A stretch of 64,000 bases of DNA from Eutreptiella sp. 'Long Island Sound 2002'. Its lineage: Eukaryota > Euglenozoa > Euglenophyceae > Eutreptiales > Eutreptiaceae. Each line of letters begins with the position of its first letter. The stretch's first letter is position 1. Location: contig OZ038383.1 of assembly GCA_964036045.1 (NCBI GenBank), positions 69,658,588 through 69,722,587 on the forward strand, written 5' to 3'. The position numbers and the translations under genes are program-made. Below the pieces are notes generated by a model. The model saw only the letters and a program-made list of their open reading frames with translations, was not told where the DNA came from and ran no database searches. Positions 9,004 to 19,159 of this stretch are shown here, piece after piece.

Positions 9004-10764
9004 TCAAGGTGCGAACACGTGCGACAGGTGCGCAAAGGATGTGGGGTCCCGCAGGTGCACGTGGATCCACAGAAGGGCAGCGCCCGCGGGGCCCGCTTGT
9101 TTGTGCGAGGGGGTGTGTGCCCCCTCGATGCGCCGGCGCAGGGCCTCCTCCTCTGTGCGCCTGCGCGGGCCTGCGGGAGGTTCGGGCCAGGGGCACGCGG
9201 CTGCCTGGGCGCACCGCGCGCACCTGTTGGTGCCTGTCGACGCTGCGGAGGACACCCTGTCACATTCCCCGCAGAGTCGGCAGGTGTGTGGGAGGTGGGA
9301 GGGCGGCGACCAAGGGTCGAGATGGCTGAGCCGGAGGTCGTCCCACCTCTGTCGGAGGGGGTCCCGGATCTCCAGCAGGCGGGCGCGGACGCAGCGCCGG
9401 TAGTCCTTGCCAAGCGTCTTCCGCTGGACCTCCTGCCACGTGTCGTCAGGGAGGATCCCGTGGTCGTGGAAGGCGGCGATGAGGTCGTCCCACGCCGGGC
9501 GGGGGTGCCCCTGGGGGGGGCTCGCCATGTACACGTGGCGCCCGGTGAGGTGGGGCGTCAGCGCATCCCATCGGCACCCGTTCGCGGTGTCTCTGTGGAG
9601 GAGGGCCAGCAGGGTGCCGTCCGCGACTGCCTCCCACCCCACTCGCAGCCCTTCGCAGCCGTCTAGCTCCTGGCGCAGCGCGGCTGCAATGCCAGTGGGG
9701 AGCACGAGGAGCAAGGGCCCCTGGGTGTCGCCCAGCCGGGACAGGGCGTCGTCGTATACCGGCCCCCCAGCTTTGAAGTGCGCCACGGTGAGTTGGGCGG
9801 CCCCGTTCTCTGGGAGGTGCCACCGGACGGTGGCCGCAGCGTGTTCCCACGTGCGTATCTCCGTAGCCTGGAGTACGTTGGCGGCGTGAAGGACGATTCG
9901 GGGCGGGACGGGTGTCCTGACGAGTGAGGACACGTCCCCAGTCCATCCCGTTTGCGGCCCCGGGGCCGCCTGCAGCCATTCCCCCGTCGCCGCGTCCCAC
10001 GGGTGGTCAGGCCCCGTCCGGCGGATCATGGTGGGTCTCGGCCGGGTGTCCGGCCCCCATCCCTGGAGCGGGATGGCGGCGTATCGTTGCGCAGCGGTCT
10101 CCGGGGCGCGCGTGGCGGCGCACCACCGGCTCCACTCGCGCGCCCACTCCTCACCCACGATGCGCGCCTCCCATGCGGTCATGGAGCCGCGCCCGATGAT
10201 CCACGGTGGGAAGAGGGCGTCTTGTAGGTTCCTCGAGAACCCCCCCGGCAGGTCCTGGTACGGGTCGGGGCTCTCTTGGGGCGGGCACTCCAGAGTGCCA
10301 TTCACGACACGGAGGGAGGCTACGAAGTCCTTGTCAGGGCGCGGGGGAGGGGGAGGGTGGTCGCCCTCCGCCGCAGTGAGCCACCGGTGCGCCCGGGCCG
10401 CCGCGCTCTGGGGCTGGCGGAGGAGTTGCTCCACCCGTTGGTTGCGAAGCTCCCATGCGAAGTCCCCCAGCCGGAGCATGTGGTGGAGGAAATCGTCCAA
10501 GAGGTCCCTCCCGGCGGGTCGTATCGGGTTATGGCGCGGAGCTGCGCCTCCGCGTCCTCGGGCACCAGTCCGGAGCAGAACACCTCCGTCCATGTGGCGC
10601 CTGCGGAGCGCCACGAGGCCACCCACAGGGCTTTGTCCCCAGGTGGGACGTGGCGGGCCGCCTCGTGTACCGCCTGGCGGTAGTGGGGCCAGAGGAGCCG
10701 TAAGTGGGCGCACCCCACGTGCATGTGCACCGGGGTCTCCTCCGGGCCGCCGCATAAAAGGCAC
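9004..10764 (-). pseudogene. LINE ORF2 C-terminal region, frame-shifted from the RT/RNase H part
   Basis: From about 10,515 downward this frame continues the ORF2 protein after a frameshift near a C/G-run. It gives a Trp-containing region (GRDLLDDFLHHMLRLGDFAW), a long unclassified middle, and a Cys cluster near the end (CRLCGECDR then CARCAQAAAC) that looks zinc-binding. The part above 10,515 in this frame is a shadow of the preceding frame. It ends in TGA at 9,004-9,006. No other domain recognised. The length after RNase H, over 450 residues, is unusual for a LINE ORF2. Confidence 0.55.
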
Positions 10765-13220
10765 GGTTGTGGGACGATGGCGACGCCGGAGAGCCTCTCC
10801 TTCCGGACGCGGAGCCTGCGCTGCACCGGCGTGTGGCCGTCTCGGGCCCGCAGGGCCCGGCGGTTGGTGGCCGCCGCGGTGAGGTCCCGGGCGTGGACAT
10901 AGGCCGTGGCGTGGGCCGCGCCCAAAGGTGTGTGTCCCCGGTGCGTCAGCGCATGGTCCGTCTGCGTCCGTTGCGCGACCTCGCCGAGCACCCGCATCGT
11001 CGGGGGCCGTAGATCGAGATGGCCGTCACGGCCGGCGACAATGAGTTGGGCGTGGCCAGGGTCCGGGGGCGAGTTCTGCAGGACGGTGTCCTGGGACGCC
11101 GCCCAGTCCGCCTTGTGCAGTAGGGCGTCACTGTGGTGCGAGGTGGCTCGGACGTACCAGAACGGGTGCCCGGCGTGTTGCCCTCGTGCGCACAGGCTGT
11201 CCCGGAGCCACCTCAGGGGCATCTGGTTGACCACCTTCGCTGCGCCCGCGGGGACCCCCGTGGTCCGCTCGCGATCTGCGTGCCGCAGGAGGTGGAGGAT
11301 GACTTCCGCGTCCACCGTGTGGATCCATGGTCGGTGGGCACCGTATTGTAGGGGGAGGGAGGCGGCCACCCCCTCCCCGTCGGGCACCGTGCCCGAGATG
11401 GCCATCGCCCACGTGCGGGTGAGGTCGGCGGCGAGAGCGACGCTGGTGGCGTGTCTGCAGGGTCCGCCCCCGGACGCGTCAGAGGAGGTGTGTCCCCAGG
11501 CCTCCGGGATCCAGTAGTATCCGGTGGGGCTGAGCCACCCCGCGTTGAGGTCGGCGGAGTGCCACCGAACGTCGGGGTGGCTGGGGTTCAGTTGGTCCAC
11601 GCTCAGCGCACTGGTGTCGCCTGGGCTGATCGCCGGGTGGTCGTGCAGTCGGATCTCCGCTCTGCCGATCGTGCTTGCCCAGGACCGTAGTGCCGTCGCA
11701 TGTTCCTTGAGCCACGCCGGGCTTCCGCGCTGGTGCACCACCAGGTGTCCCGTGTCCTCTGGCTGGTCCTCCAACGCATGTACCGCCATGTGTGGGTCGT
11801 GCGGCACCCCCGTAGCCACCAGCAGGGCGGTGCCACGGGAAAGCCCACGGGGTTCGGGCTGGCCTGCCCCCACCTGCACTATTACCCACTCGGCCCGCAG
11901 CTGCGCTTGCCCCGCCGCTTGTGTGCATTGGTCGTCCGTGGTCACCAAGCACAACGGCGTCGGCGCGTCGGGCCGGGGGCGCAGGGGCTCTGGCCATGCC
12001 ACGTCCGCGTTAGGCTCTTGGTGCTCGCTTTCCGCGAGTACGTCGCGGAGGATGTACATGAGGGCTGCTGGTGGGTGGTACGCCGCCCCCCGCGTGGGGG
12101 GGGATAGGCCGTCCCGGCGGCGGTAGCCCCCGGCGTGGAGGTGCAGGCCGTCCGGGGTCACCCGTGGGCCGGTGTGGGCGTCCTGCTTAGCCCTCGTGGG
12201 GTGGACGAGTCTCAGGCGGGGGTCCCATGTGCCGGTGGTGTGGAAGAGGTGGGCCAGGGCGTATTGGTTGAGGCACTCCCGCACCGCCGTCGGCCACGGA
12301 TCGTCGTTGTCGGGGAAGGGGTGGCGTGGCCCGTGGTGCCCATGCCACGGCGTTGTGTGCGGCACCGTCAGGCGGCATGTGTCGCGGTGTCGCAGCTTGG
12401 CGGTGCGCAGCGTGACGATGTTGCCTGGCCGGGACTGTAGTTGGACATGGGCCGCCCTGGGGCACGCGATGGGGTTGTACAGCCCCACTCCCAGGGCGGC
12501 CAGGGCCCGGGGTATGCGGTGGACCCAGTCGCCTCCCGCCAGAGTTGCGAACTCCGGGACGGGGTGGTGCACCTCGGGACATATTCCGTGCGCGCCAGCT
12601 ATCTCCCAGAACATCTTGGTGACCTCGGCGCGCACAGAGGTTGAGCGGTGGTGGACGAGTGTACCCACGAGGGCCACCGCTGCCTGCTGGCACCGCGTGG
12701 GCACCCGCGTGAGCCCCAGGGTCTGGTCATCCTGCAGGCTGTCCCGCGAGGCGTCGAAGGCGTACCGCGCCCTGTCCTTCGCAACCTGGACCGTGATGTG
12801 GTCCAGGTGGCGTGCAGTGTCGGAGTCGTCGGCGATGAAAGGGGCGACGTACTGTGTCACCCCCCCGAGGATCGCCAGGATGACGTCCTGCACCACTTTC
12901 GGTGGCGCGAGGGTGTTAAGGCACCAGTGGTGCACCGCCGCCAGGCGTAGCCGGTGCTTGCGCTGCAGGGAGAACTCCCCGTCCGGCTGCAGCTGGAGTC
13001 CCAGGTAGGGGACGGAGTCCGCCGCTGGTACCCAGTGCCACGAGTTTTCCAGGTGGGGGCAGAGGCGCAGCTGCAGGCCCGGGACCCCCTCCGTGGTGGC
13101 CATAGCGCACTTGCGGGGGTCGAGCTCCATGCCCATCACCCCCAGGTACGCGGCCACCGCCTCCACGCCCTCGACGAAGTGCTGCAGCGTGTGGGCCACC
13201 ACCAGCAGGTCGTCGATATA
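10510..13220 (-). pseudogene. LINE ORF2 middle: RT catalytic motif C, thumb, RNase H and zinc knuckle
   Basis: Starts with the RT catalytic motif YIDDLLVVA (near 13,206-13,220) after a frameshift from the upstream RT block. RNase H follows at about 11,490-11,095: TSSDASGGG supplies the first Asp, DAEVILHLL another, and SDALLHKADWAAS the last. A zinc-binding element CLLCGGPEETPVHMHVGC lies near 10,755, as in zf-RVT regions downstream of LINE reverse transcriptases. The RNase H acidic residues look present. It lies between the endonuclease/RT-N block and the long C-terminal region. Disabled only by frameshifts, some possibly assembly artefacts. Confidence 0.8.
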
Positions 13221-13600
13221 GGACTGGATGAGGCCGTGCTCGTCCCCTTCCCGGCAGGCGCAGGCGGTGCCCCTGTGCCCTGAGCAGGGGCTCCAGGAGG
13301 AGCGCGTACAGCAGGGGGCTCTCGGGGTTGCCCTGCCGGACGCCGCGTAGCATGTAGACGGGCTGCGTTAGCCCATGTGCTGTGACGATGCGCAGCCTGG
13401 CGCACGTGTGGAGGAAGAGCAGGAGGTCGATGACGTCCGGCGGCACGGAGAGGTGGCGCAGGATGAGGTGGAGGGCGCCGTGTGGGGCGGTGTCGAAGGC
13501 CTTGCGGGCGTCAAAGGAGAAGACGTAGTTGGGCCTTCCCCGCTGGAGCTGCCGCTGCGCCATGAACAGCGGGGGAGCTGTGTTTTCGAGCCAGGGAGGG
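13206..13600 (-). pseudogene. LINE ORF2 reverse transcriptase palm (motifs A and B)
   Basis: In the third minus frame, the segment encodes FSFDARKAFDTAPHG (motif A with its catalytic Asp) and LRGVRQGNPESPLLYALLLE (motif B), typical of LINE reverse transcriptases. It joins the endonuclease ORF by a frameshift near 13,597 (adjacent G and C runs) and joins YIDD by a second near 13,255-13,275. All RT motifs are therefore present but spread over three frames. Confidence 0.85.
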
Positions 13601-15623
13601 CCCCTTGCTGCCAGTCGCTGACCACTCTGTGCCGTGTGAGCACTTCCATGATGCGCTGGGTGAGGGGGCCCGTGAGCAGCTTCATGTCCAGCTGGCCCAG
13701 GGCTATGGGCCTGTAGTCGTCCAGTCTGGCAGAGCCCGGTACCTTGGGGCTGAGCCAGATGTGCGCGTCCCTCCAGTGCATCGGCGGCGGGGCGCCGCGG
13801 AGGATGGCCCGGTAGGAATGGACCAGGAGCCACTGTACGGGTGCTGGGAGGGCCTTGATGAAAAGGGCCTCCACGTGGTTGGGACTTGGGGCCTTGCCGT
13901 CGGCCTTGTCCAGGGCGGACTTCAGGTCCCGCACGGAGTACTGCTGGACCTGTGTCCAGGCCCCCTGAGGGACCCGGGGGACGTGGCGGCCGAGGACTGC
14001 CTGGAAGCCCGGGAGGTCCACCGGGCGTTTGTCATACAGTTCTCGCCAGAAGGCGCAAACTTCGAACATCACGTCGTGGGCCTCCGTGAGGAGCGTTTGG
14101 GTGTTGGGGACCCGCACGTTCCAGAGGCCTGACAGGCCCGGGGCCTCTACCTCTGTGGCCCCCCGCACGGCTTTCCATCGCTGGGCGATATCGGGGGCGT
14201 GGCGGCGCCAGAAGTCCTTGATGGCGCGCTTGCGGTCTGCCGCCAGGAGGGCGCGGAGCTGGCGAATGTCCTCCTCGAGGGCGGCCGCTTGCCTCTCCAG
14301 CTCCTCCTGTAGCTGGCCCTGTGTGGTCGGGCGGAACCCGGGCGACGCACCCTGCAGCTCCTCCGTGAGCCGGAGCGCCGCCTCGGACCGGATGCCATGC
14401 CTGGCCGCGTCCGCCTGGTACGCTGCCGGCGCGCGCGCTGCCAGGGTGTCATAGCGGAGGACCGCTGCCTGGAGCTGCTTTCCGCCCTCCGGGAGGTCCC
14501 CCTCAGCCAGGTCCGTCCCCGCCGGGGACGGCTGTCGGCGTCCCACCACACGCGCCAGGGCGTCATGCGTCGCGTGGAGGTATTCGAACACCTTGTCCAC
14601 CGCGGCCGCGGGCATGGACCCGTAGTCGTGCTGCTGTGCGGGACCCAGCCAGGGCGCCAGGGAGGGTTCATCCTGCGCGGCGGTGACCGCCGCCCACAGG
14701 CAGTGTTGGACGGGTGCGGCCTCGGCGTCAGACGAGAGGAGGCGGCCCTCGGTGTGGCTGTAGGGGGTGCGCATCGCCGCGCGCCCTGCTGCGCTGAGGA
14801 GACCCGGCAGGGCCAGGCGGACCGGGAGGTGGTCCGAGCCGACCACCTGGGGGTGTGCCATGCCGCGAGCCCAGACGCTTTCCCGCAGGGACCACGGCAG
14901 GAGGGGCTCGTTGACCAGGAAGGTGTCCGGCCTGTGCCGGGACGGGTGGAGCATGGGGGTCATGTCCTCCTCGCCGCCTGCCGCGGCCCTTCGGAAACCG
15001 CAGGCCTCCCAGCCCGCTCGGAAATGCTCCGTGGCCGGGTTGGCGGGGACATCCATGTAGATGTTCGTGTCGCCGGCGATGACAACCGGGTGCCTCCCGC
15101 CGAGGCTGCATGCCGTGGCATACATTTGTATGTCGGCCCAGAACGCCGCTCGTCCCGCCCACGGGGAGCAGCCTGCTTGCGGTCCGTGGACGTTGATGAG
15201 GGTGAGGCCTCCTCCGTCTGTGCGGATCTCCAGGACCACGGCCTTCCCGGGGACAATTTCCGTGAAGCTGAGCACCTCGTGCTCCGCCACGTACTTGCTG
15301 CTGACTGCGGTGAGGAGGCCCCCCGCTCTCCAGGTGGAGGTGGCTCCCGTCTCTGCCAGCCGGCTGCTGAAGAAGGCGGTGTACCCCTTGTCCCGGAGCG
15401 CCGCGGCCACGTGCATCTCCTGCGCCCGGGTGGCGATCCCCATTTCCTGGAGCATGATGGCAAAGCCCCCCTCCTGGGGCTGCATGCCGGTGATGAGGTG
15501 CTCCTTGTCGGTGCAGGCCGCCGGCCCCCGGCGCCGCCGGAGTGTGTCCCGGAGGGACCGGTCTGGCGGCACGAGGCCGTTGCGCAGGTTCCACGAGAGG
15601 AGCCACAGGGCGTCGCCCGCCAC
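13368..15623 (-). CDS. LINE ORF2 N-terminal part: AP endonuclease and RT N-terminal region
   Basis: Residues 1-275 form an exonuclease-endonuclease-phosphatase domain with all expected motifs: LLSWNLRNG (Asn12), MLQE (Glu60), LINVHGPQ, AGDTNIYMD (Asp185, Asn187) and VVGSDHLPVRL (Ser-Asp-His 263-265). It would nick target DNA to prime reverse transcription. Residues about 500-660 carry the RT N-terminal region (SPNHVEALFIKALP and DDYRPIALGQLDMKL). Coding sense is lost after about 13,600. There is no ATG at the start: the frame opens at GTG, four codons after an in-frame TGA (15,638-15,636). Initiation is therefore unclear, and readthrough or a mutated start is possible. Confidence 0.85.
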   Translation of the reverse strand: MAGDALWLLSWNLRNGLVPPDRSLRDTLRRRRGPAACTDKEHLITGMQPQEGGFAIMLQEMGIATRAQEMHVAAALRDKGYTAFFSSRLAETGATSTWRAGGLLTAVSSKYVAEHEVLSFTEIVPGKAVVLEIRTDGGGLTLINVHGPQAGCSPWAGRAAFWADIQMYATACSLGGRHPVVIAGDTNIYMDVPANPATEHFRAGWEACGFRRAAAGGEEDMTPMLHPSRHRPDTFLVNEPLLPWSLRESVWARGMAHPQVVGSDHLPVRLALPGLLSAAGRAAMRTPYSHTEGRLLSSDAEAAPVQHCLWAAVTAAQDEPSLAPWLGPAQQHDYGSMPAAAVDKVFEYLHATHDALARVVGRRQPSPAGTDLAEGDLPEGGKQLQAAVLRYDTLAARAPAAYQADAARHGIRSEAALRLTEELQGASPGFRPTTQGQLQEELERQAAALEEDIRQLRALLAADRKRAIKDFWRRHAPDIAQRWKAVRGATEVEAPGLSGLWNVRVPNTQTLLTEAHDVMFEVCAFWRELYDKRPVDLPGFQAVLGRHVPRVPQGAWTQVQQYSVRDLKSALDKADGKAPSPNHVEALFIKALPAPVQWLLVHSYRAILRGAPPPMHWRDAHIWLSPKVPGSARLDDYRPIALGQLDMKLLTGPLTQRIMEVLTRHRVVSDWQQGALPGSKTQLPRCSWRSGSSSGEGPTTSSPLTPARPSTPPHTAPSTSSCATSPCRRTSSTSCSSSTRAPGCASSQHMG

Positions 15624-15635
15624 GTCCTCCTGGAG

Positions 15636-16781
15636 TCAGCTATTCCGCATGGGCATCGCTGCTGGGTTCGCCGGCGCAGCCAGTGCATCTGGGTGCGCCG
15701 CATCCGCTGAGCCCGTTCCGAGCGGGGCCCACAGGGGGGCCCGGAGGACCGGGGGAGCCAGGGGGGCCAGGGGGGCCAGCCCTGCAGGGATGGACATGGA
15801 CCCTGGTGGGGCCGCACCTCCGGCCCCCGGGGCCGCTCCGGGTGCCTCCTCATCTCCGTCCTCCGTGACCTCCCCTGCAGGATGTTGGTGGCCGCCTTCT
15901 TGTCGTCCGCCGGAGCCGCAGCCTGCACCTCGTGCCACGCCAGGTGATCCAGCATTGCCCCGCTTGTGTCGTACTTGTCCGCACACAGGGGGCATTTCGT
16001 CGGCTCCGTGGCCCCTCGCGCCGGGGGGAGCGGCATCGACTTCCGAATGGCGCCCTCTGCTGGGCAGGTTGGCCAGTGGCACCGTGTGTGGCGCCAGTGT
16101 GCGGCCCGGGGTCGCCGCATCGAGGGCTCGTGTCGCGGGCGCGGGCCCGTGACCCCGGATGGCATCGCGCTGCGCGTCTGCTTGCAGCCACGTTTGCCAG
16201 TGCGTGGAGCCGATTTGGCGGTCGGGCTTGCCCCTCCATCGCAGGTCGTGGAAGGCCTGTAGCCAGTGGTACACTGCGGTCGGGACCGCCAGCTGGAGCT
16301 CTAGGTTGGCGGGGTGCGCCGCTGCCGGCCACACCCCCGGCCTCGCCGCCCGGGCGTTGTCCTTCAGCCTGACCTGGAGCAGGAGGGCGTGGTGTTTGCC
16401 CTCCCGCAGCGCCTTGATGATCATGCAGGTGCAGTCTGCCACGCGGATCACGGCTTCGGGCCCCGGCAGGCGCTCGGGGTCGCAGACGACGATGTGCGCG
16501 TCCGCCGGGCTGAACATGCAGACCACCCACTGCGGGTTCTGCTGTCCCCGTTGGGCCACCGCCAGGGTAGCCGCTGGGCGGGCGTGCGTGATTCGCCCCG
16601 CGTGGAGGTCCGGGACGTCCGTGGCCCTGATGGTGTATCCCTGCCACGCGGCCCGTAGATGCTCCTCCTGGTCGGGGCTCCACACCAGTGTGGGGGGGTT
16701 GACCCACCCCGGTTCCTGCCTCTTGTTGCGGGCGCTGACGGTGTGTAGCAGGACCGCCAGTGGCCAGGGGTCCGCCAACAT
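15636..16781 (-). pseudogene. LINE ORF1 distal part with C2H2 zinc finger in a shifted frame
   Basis: ATG at 16,781, 20 codons after an in-frame TAA (16,844-16,842). The sequence before the ATG also reads like protein (PLPNIDWRQGPAQAYY), so this is probably the continuation of the upstream ORF. A neighbouring minus frame carries a clean C2H2 finger, KCPLCADKYDTSGAMLDHLAWH, at 15,932-15,994, so the protein changes frame at least twice here. The C-terminus is a Pro/Ala linker ending in TGA just before the endonuclease. It is likely an ORF1-type nucleic-acid-binding protein. Confidence 0.6.
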
Positions 16782-16841
16782 ATAGTATGCCTGGGCGGGC
16801 CCCTGTCGCCAGTCGATGTTGGGCAGGGGCGGGAAAGCCGC

Positions 16842-18725
16842 TTACCTGGCGGTGCTGTGCCAGACAGTCCATCGGCCTCCGGCCAGGACTTGCGACCGGT
16901 ACCCTCCGGCGTGGCCGTGTATGATGGCCTGGTAGCCTGCCGTCTGCAGCACCAGCGTCTCCCCCTGCTTAGGCCCGGGTGGGGGTGTGCCATTGCCCGC
17001 AACCCAGATGCGGGTGCGCCCGCGGAGTGTGGCATGCCACGGGTCTGGTGCATCGCGCCGAGGCCCTTGTATGCATCCCACAATCTGCGCCGGGCCGTGG
17101 TGGTGGACGAAGCTCTCCCCGCCGTCCGCTAGCAACGCCGCCGCGACGACGTATAGCTGCTGCGCCGTGAGGGGTGCCGTTGGCGCGTGCGTCGCGGACG
17201 GCCGGCGGGGCTGCGTGTCGCGGCAGGGGACGTTGGGCAGCAGTTGCGCAGGCCACGCCGCCACGGGACCCATGGTGACGCCCGCGACCGCGGACGCCAG
17301 CGCCGTGCGGTCCGTTGGTCTGTACTGCCGGAGCCCCGTGGTATCTCGGGCGAGGTGCCTGCAGGCTGCCATCCAGGCCACCGCTCCGCAGTGCGTGCAG
17401 TCCGGTTCGGCACCATCCGCCCCGTCGCTTCCCCTTTGCTGTACCGTGGTGGCTGTGTCGAGCGGGGGGCCCTGCTGTAGCGCCTCCGGGTCCTGCCCCG
17501 GCGGGAGGGTGGGCGGGACTGGCTGCGGGAAGTTTAACGCCCCTCGGCGCTCCGGGTGCGTGTGGTACGGGTTTTGCCGGCGGTGTTCCGGGGCTGCCCG
17601 TGGTTGGAAGAGGAGTTGGTGCAGGTACCAGTGGCCCTCCTCGGTGGACGGGTTGCGGAGCGTTAGCCACTGTTCCACCACGCCCCCTGGGTGCGCGGCC
17701 TCGACGCGGCGCTGCAACCCCAGGCGGCCTAGGCGGTTGGACGTGCCCGCGGGTGGGATGTGGGTTTGCGGGTAGAGCACCCTCAGCGGCTCCAGCGCCA
17801 GGTCCAGCACTTCGTCGTTGAGCTGCTTCGTGTGAGCCGACGCCCTGTGCAGGGCGTGGAGGACCCCGGGTGTGGGGGCCGTGAGCTGTTCGAGCACCGG
17901 TCCCGGCGGGTACTGTGCACCCGGGTTCGTTAGCCACTCCCTGGTGTGGCTCAGTACGGCCTTCCACACGTCCCTCGTAAAGGCGTGCTGGGGGGCCAAT
18001 GAGGGGACCATCCGTAGGAGGCGGTGGCACGTTGGCGGCGATCGCATGGGCTGTGGGGCGGCGTGGGCCAAGGTGCCCATGGGCAAGTACCACAACGGGA
18101 GGGTCCAGGGGCCCGGCAGCGGTTGCGCCACCCCTGCGTCCCACCGCCACCCGGAGTCTGGTGGGGTGGCCGGGACCGTGCCCGTCTGCAGGAAGTGGCG
18201 TGCCTGTTTGTCGGGCTGCCGTTGGAGGGTTGCCGCGAGGCTGAGCCCCTCTGGCGCGGGTGCCACCGGGAGGCCGCCCGTAGGCGTGCGCCAGGGGTAA
18301 TCCTGGTCGGCCGGCCAGGTGTGGAGGTCCCGGGCGATGTCCTCCGCGGTCCCTGTGGGGCTGTCCTCTGGTGCCAGGTGCCACATGACGGCGAGCACCG
18401 CCCATGTGGAGAAGGGCCACGCCCGCGGGGGGGTGTACACCTGGATGGTCCACTGTGGGCACGCCCGCCGCACGCGGGACGCGTGGAGCACCCCTCGGAC
18501 CATGTCCGCCGCCAGGACCAGCACTTTTCCCGAGGGTTCCACAATGATCCCCTCTGCGGGCCCGCTGTGGCGGCCCCGGGTGTGCAAGGCCACTGCCGCC
18601 TGTCCCGCGTCGGTGACTCGGTTGACGGCCTCCTGGATGTTCACGCTGCCCCGCGCGGTCTCATCCAGGATCCAGCCCTGCGCCACCCCGTAGCGTAGGG
18701 CGGCGCGCGCGGCCGCGGGTTTCAC
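16842..18725 (-). CDS. LINE ORF1 main body, unknown domain
   Basis: A 627-codon frame that begins at GTG only because a TAG lies 18 codons upstream in the same frame. Sequence on both sides of that TAG looks coding. Composition is protein-like throughout, with hydrophobic segments (GIIVEPSGKVLVLAADMV and FSTWAVLAVMWHL) and a Cys/His cluster CTHCGAVAWMAACRH near residue 450. I recognise no family. As the first large ORF, just downstream of a 212-bp repeat array, it fits an ORF1. It ends with TAA, within the sequence CAGGTAAG, which resembles a splice donor. Confidence 0.6.
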   Translation of the reverse strand: MKPAAARAALRYGVAQGWILDETARGSVNIQEAVNRVTDAGQAAVALHTRGRHSGPAEGIIVEPSGKVLVLAADMVRGVLHASRVRRACPQWTIQVYTPPRAWPFSTWAVLAVMWHLAPEDSPTGTAEDIARDLHTWPADQDYPWRTPTGGLPVAPAPEGLSLAATLQRQPDKQARHFLQTGTVPATPPDSGWRWDAGVAQPLPGPWTLPLWYLPMGTLAHAAPQPMRSPPTCHRLLRMVPSLAPQHAFTRDVWKAVLSHTREWLTNPGAQYPPGPVLEQLTAPTPGVLHALHRASAHTKQLNDEVLDLALEPLRVLYPQTHIPPAGTSNRLGRLGLQRRVEAAHPGGVVEQWLTLRNPSTEEGHWYLHQLLFQPRAAPEHRRQNPYHTHPERRGALNFPQPVPPTLPPGQDPEALQQGPPLDTATTVQQRGSDGADGAEPDCTHCGAVAWMAACRHLARDTTGLRQYRPTDRTALASAVAGVTMGPVAAWPAQLLPNVPCRDTQPRRPSATHAPTAPLTAQQLYVVAAALLADGGESFVHHHGPAQIVGCIQGPRRDAPDPWHATLRGRTRIWVAGNGTPPPGPKQGETLVLQTAGYQAIIHGHAGGYRSQVLAGGRWTVWHSTAR

Positions 18726-18741
18726 CTCGGGCAGCGCTCCG

Positions 18742-19020
18742 TCATCGGGGCCGGGCTGGGGGTGCAGTTTGGGGCACTAGCCTTCGCCGGTGCAGTGGCC
18801 CCGTTTCCACGCGGGGCAGATCGCGGGTACGCTGGCCGCCGGCGGCGCAGGTTCCCGTGGGGGGCTCCGGTAATGCCTCCAGGTCGGAGTCCGTGCCCGC
18901 GTCCCCTTGTGGGGGGTCTCCTTCGCTGTCTCTGAGTCCCAGCGCCCTGATGACCTCGTGTGCTTCGTCCAGCGTCGGAGATCGGGGGCGTGTCTTGCGT
19001 GGTGCCGCAGGTTCCGCCAT
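18742..19020 (-). CDS. Probable start of LINE ORF1
   Basis: ATG at 19,020 in a good context (AGCAATGGCGG) opens a protein-like, acidic N-terminus (DEAHEVIRALGLRDSEGD, then TDSDLEALPEPP). After about 55 residues sense moves to another frame, near a run of six C (about 18,862). That frame contains ICPAWKRGHCTGEG, a TAG, then CPKLHP. Counting the TAG as one residue this is exactly C-x7-C-x5-C-x3-H, a CCCH zinc finger. So N-terminus, CCCH finger and the 627-codon body appear to be one original ORF1 with one frameshift and one nonsense codon. Confidence 0.6.
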   Translation of the reverse strand: MAEPAAPRKTRPRSPTLDEAHEVIRALGLRDSEGDPPQGDAGTDSDLEALPEPPTGTCAAGGQRTRDLPRVETGPLHRRRLVPQTAPPARPR

Positions 19021-19159
19021 TGCTGTGTCGCTGTGCCTAAGAGCAGGGGGTGGGGTGCGGATGTCCCGTGGCTGGTGCGTTGGTGCGTTGGTGTGTTGCT
19101 CGGTGTGGTGGTGGTGGATGGGCATCCCCGGGGGGTGCGCTTTCGGGCACTGCGAGGGG

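Noticed and set aside
16790-16850. Short intron beginning at CAGGTAAG in LINE ORF1
   Set aside because: The acceptor candidates about 45-55 bases downstream do not restore the reading frame of the following ORF.
15636-18780. Reassigned stop codon (for example TAG read as an amino acid)
   Set aside because: In-frame stops in the LINE and gypsy copies include TAA, TAG and TGA at positions where homologues have different amino acids. This is the pattern of decay.
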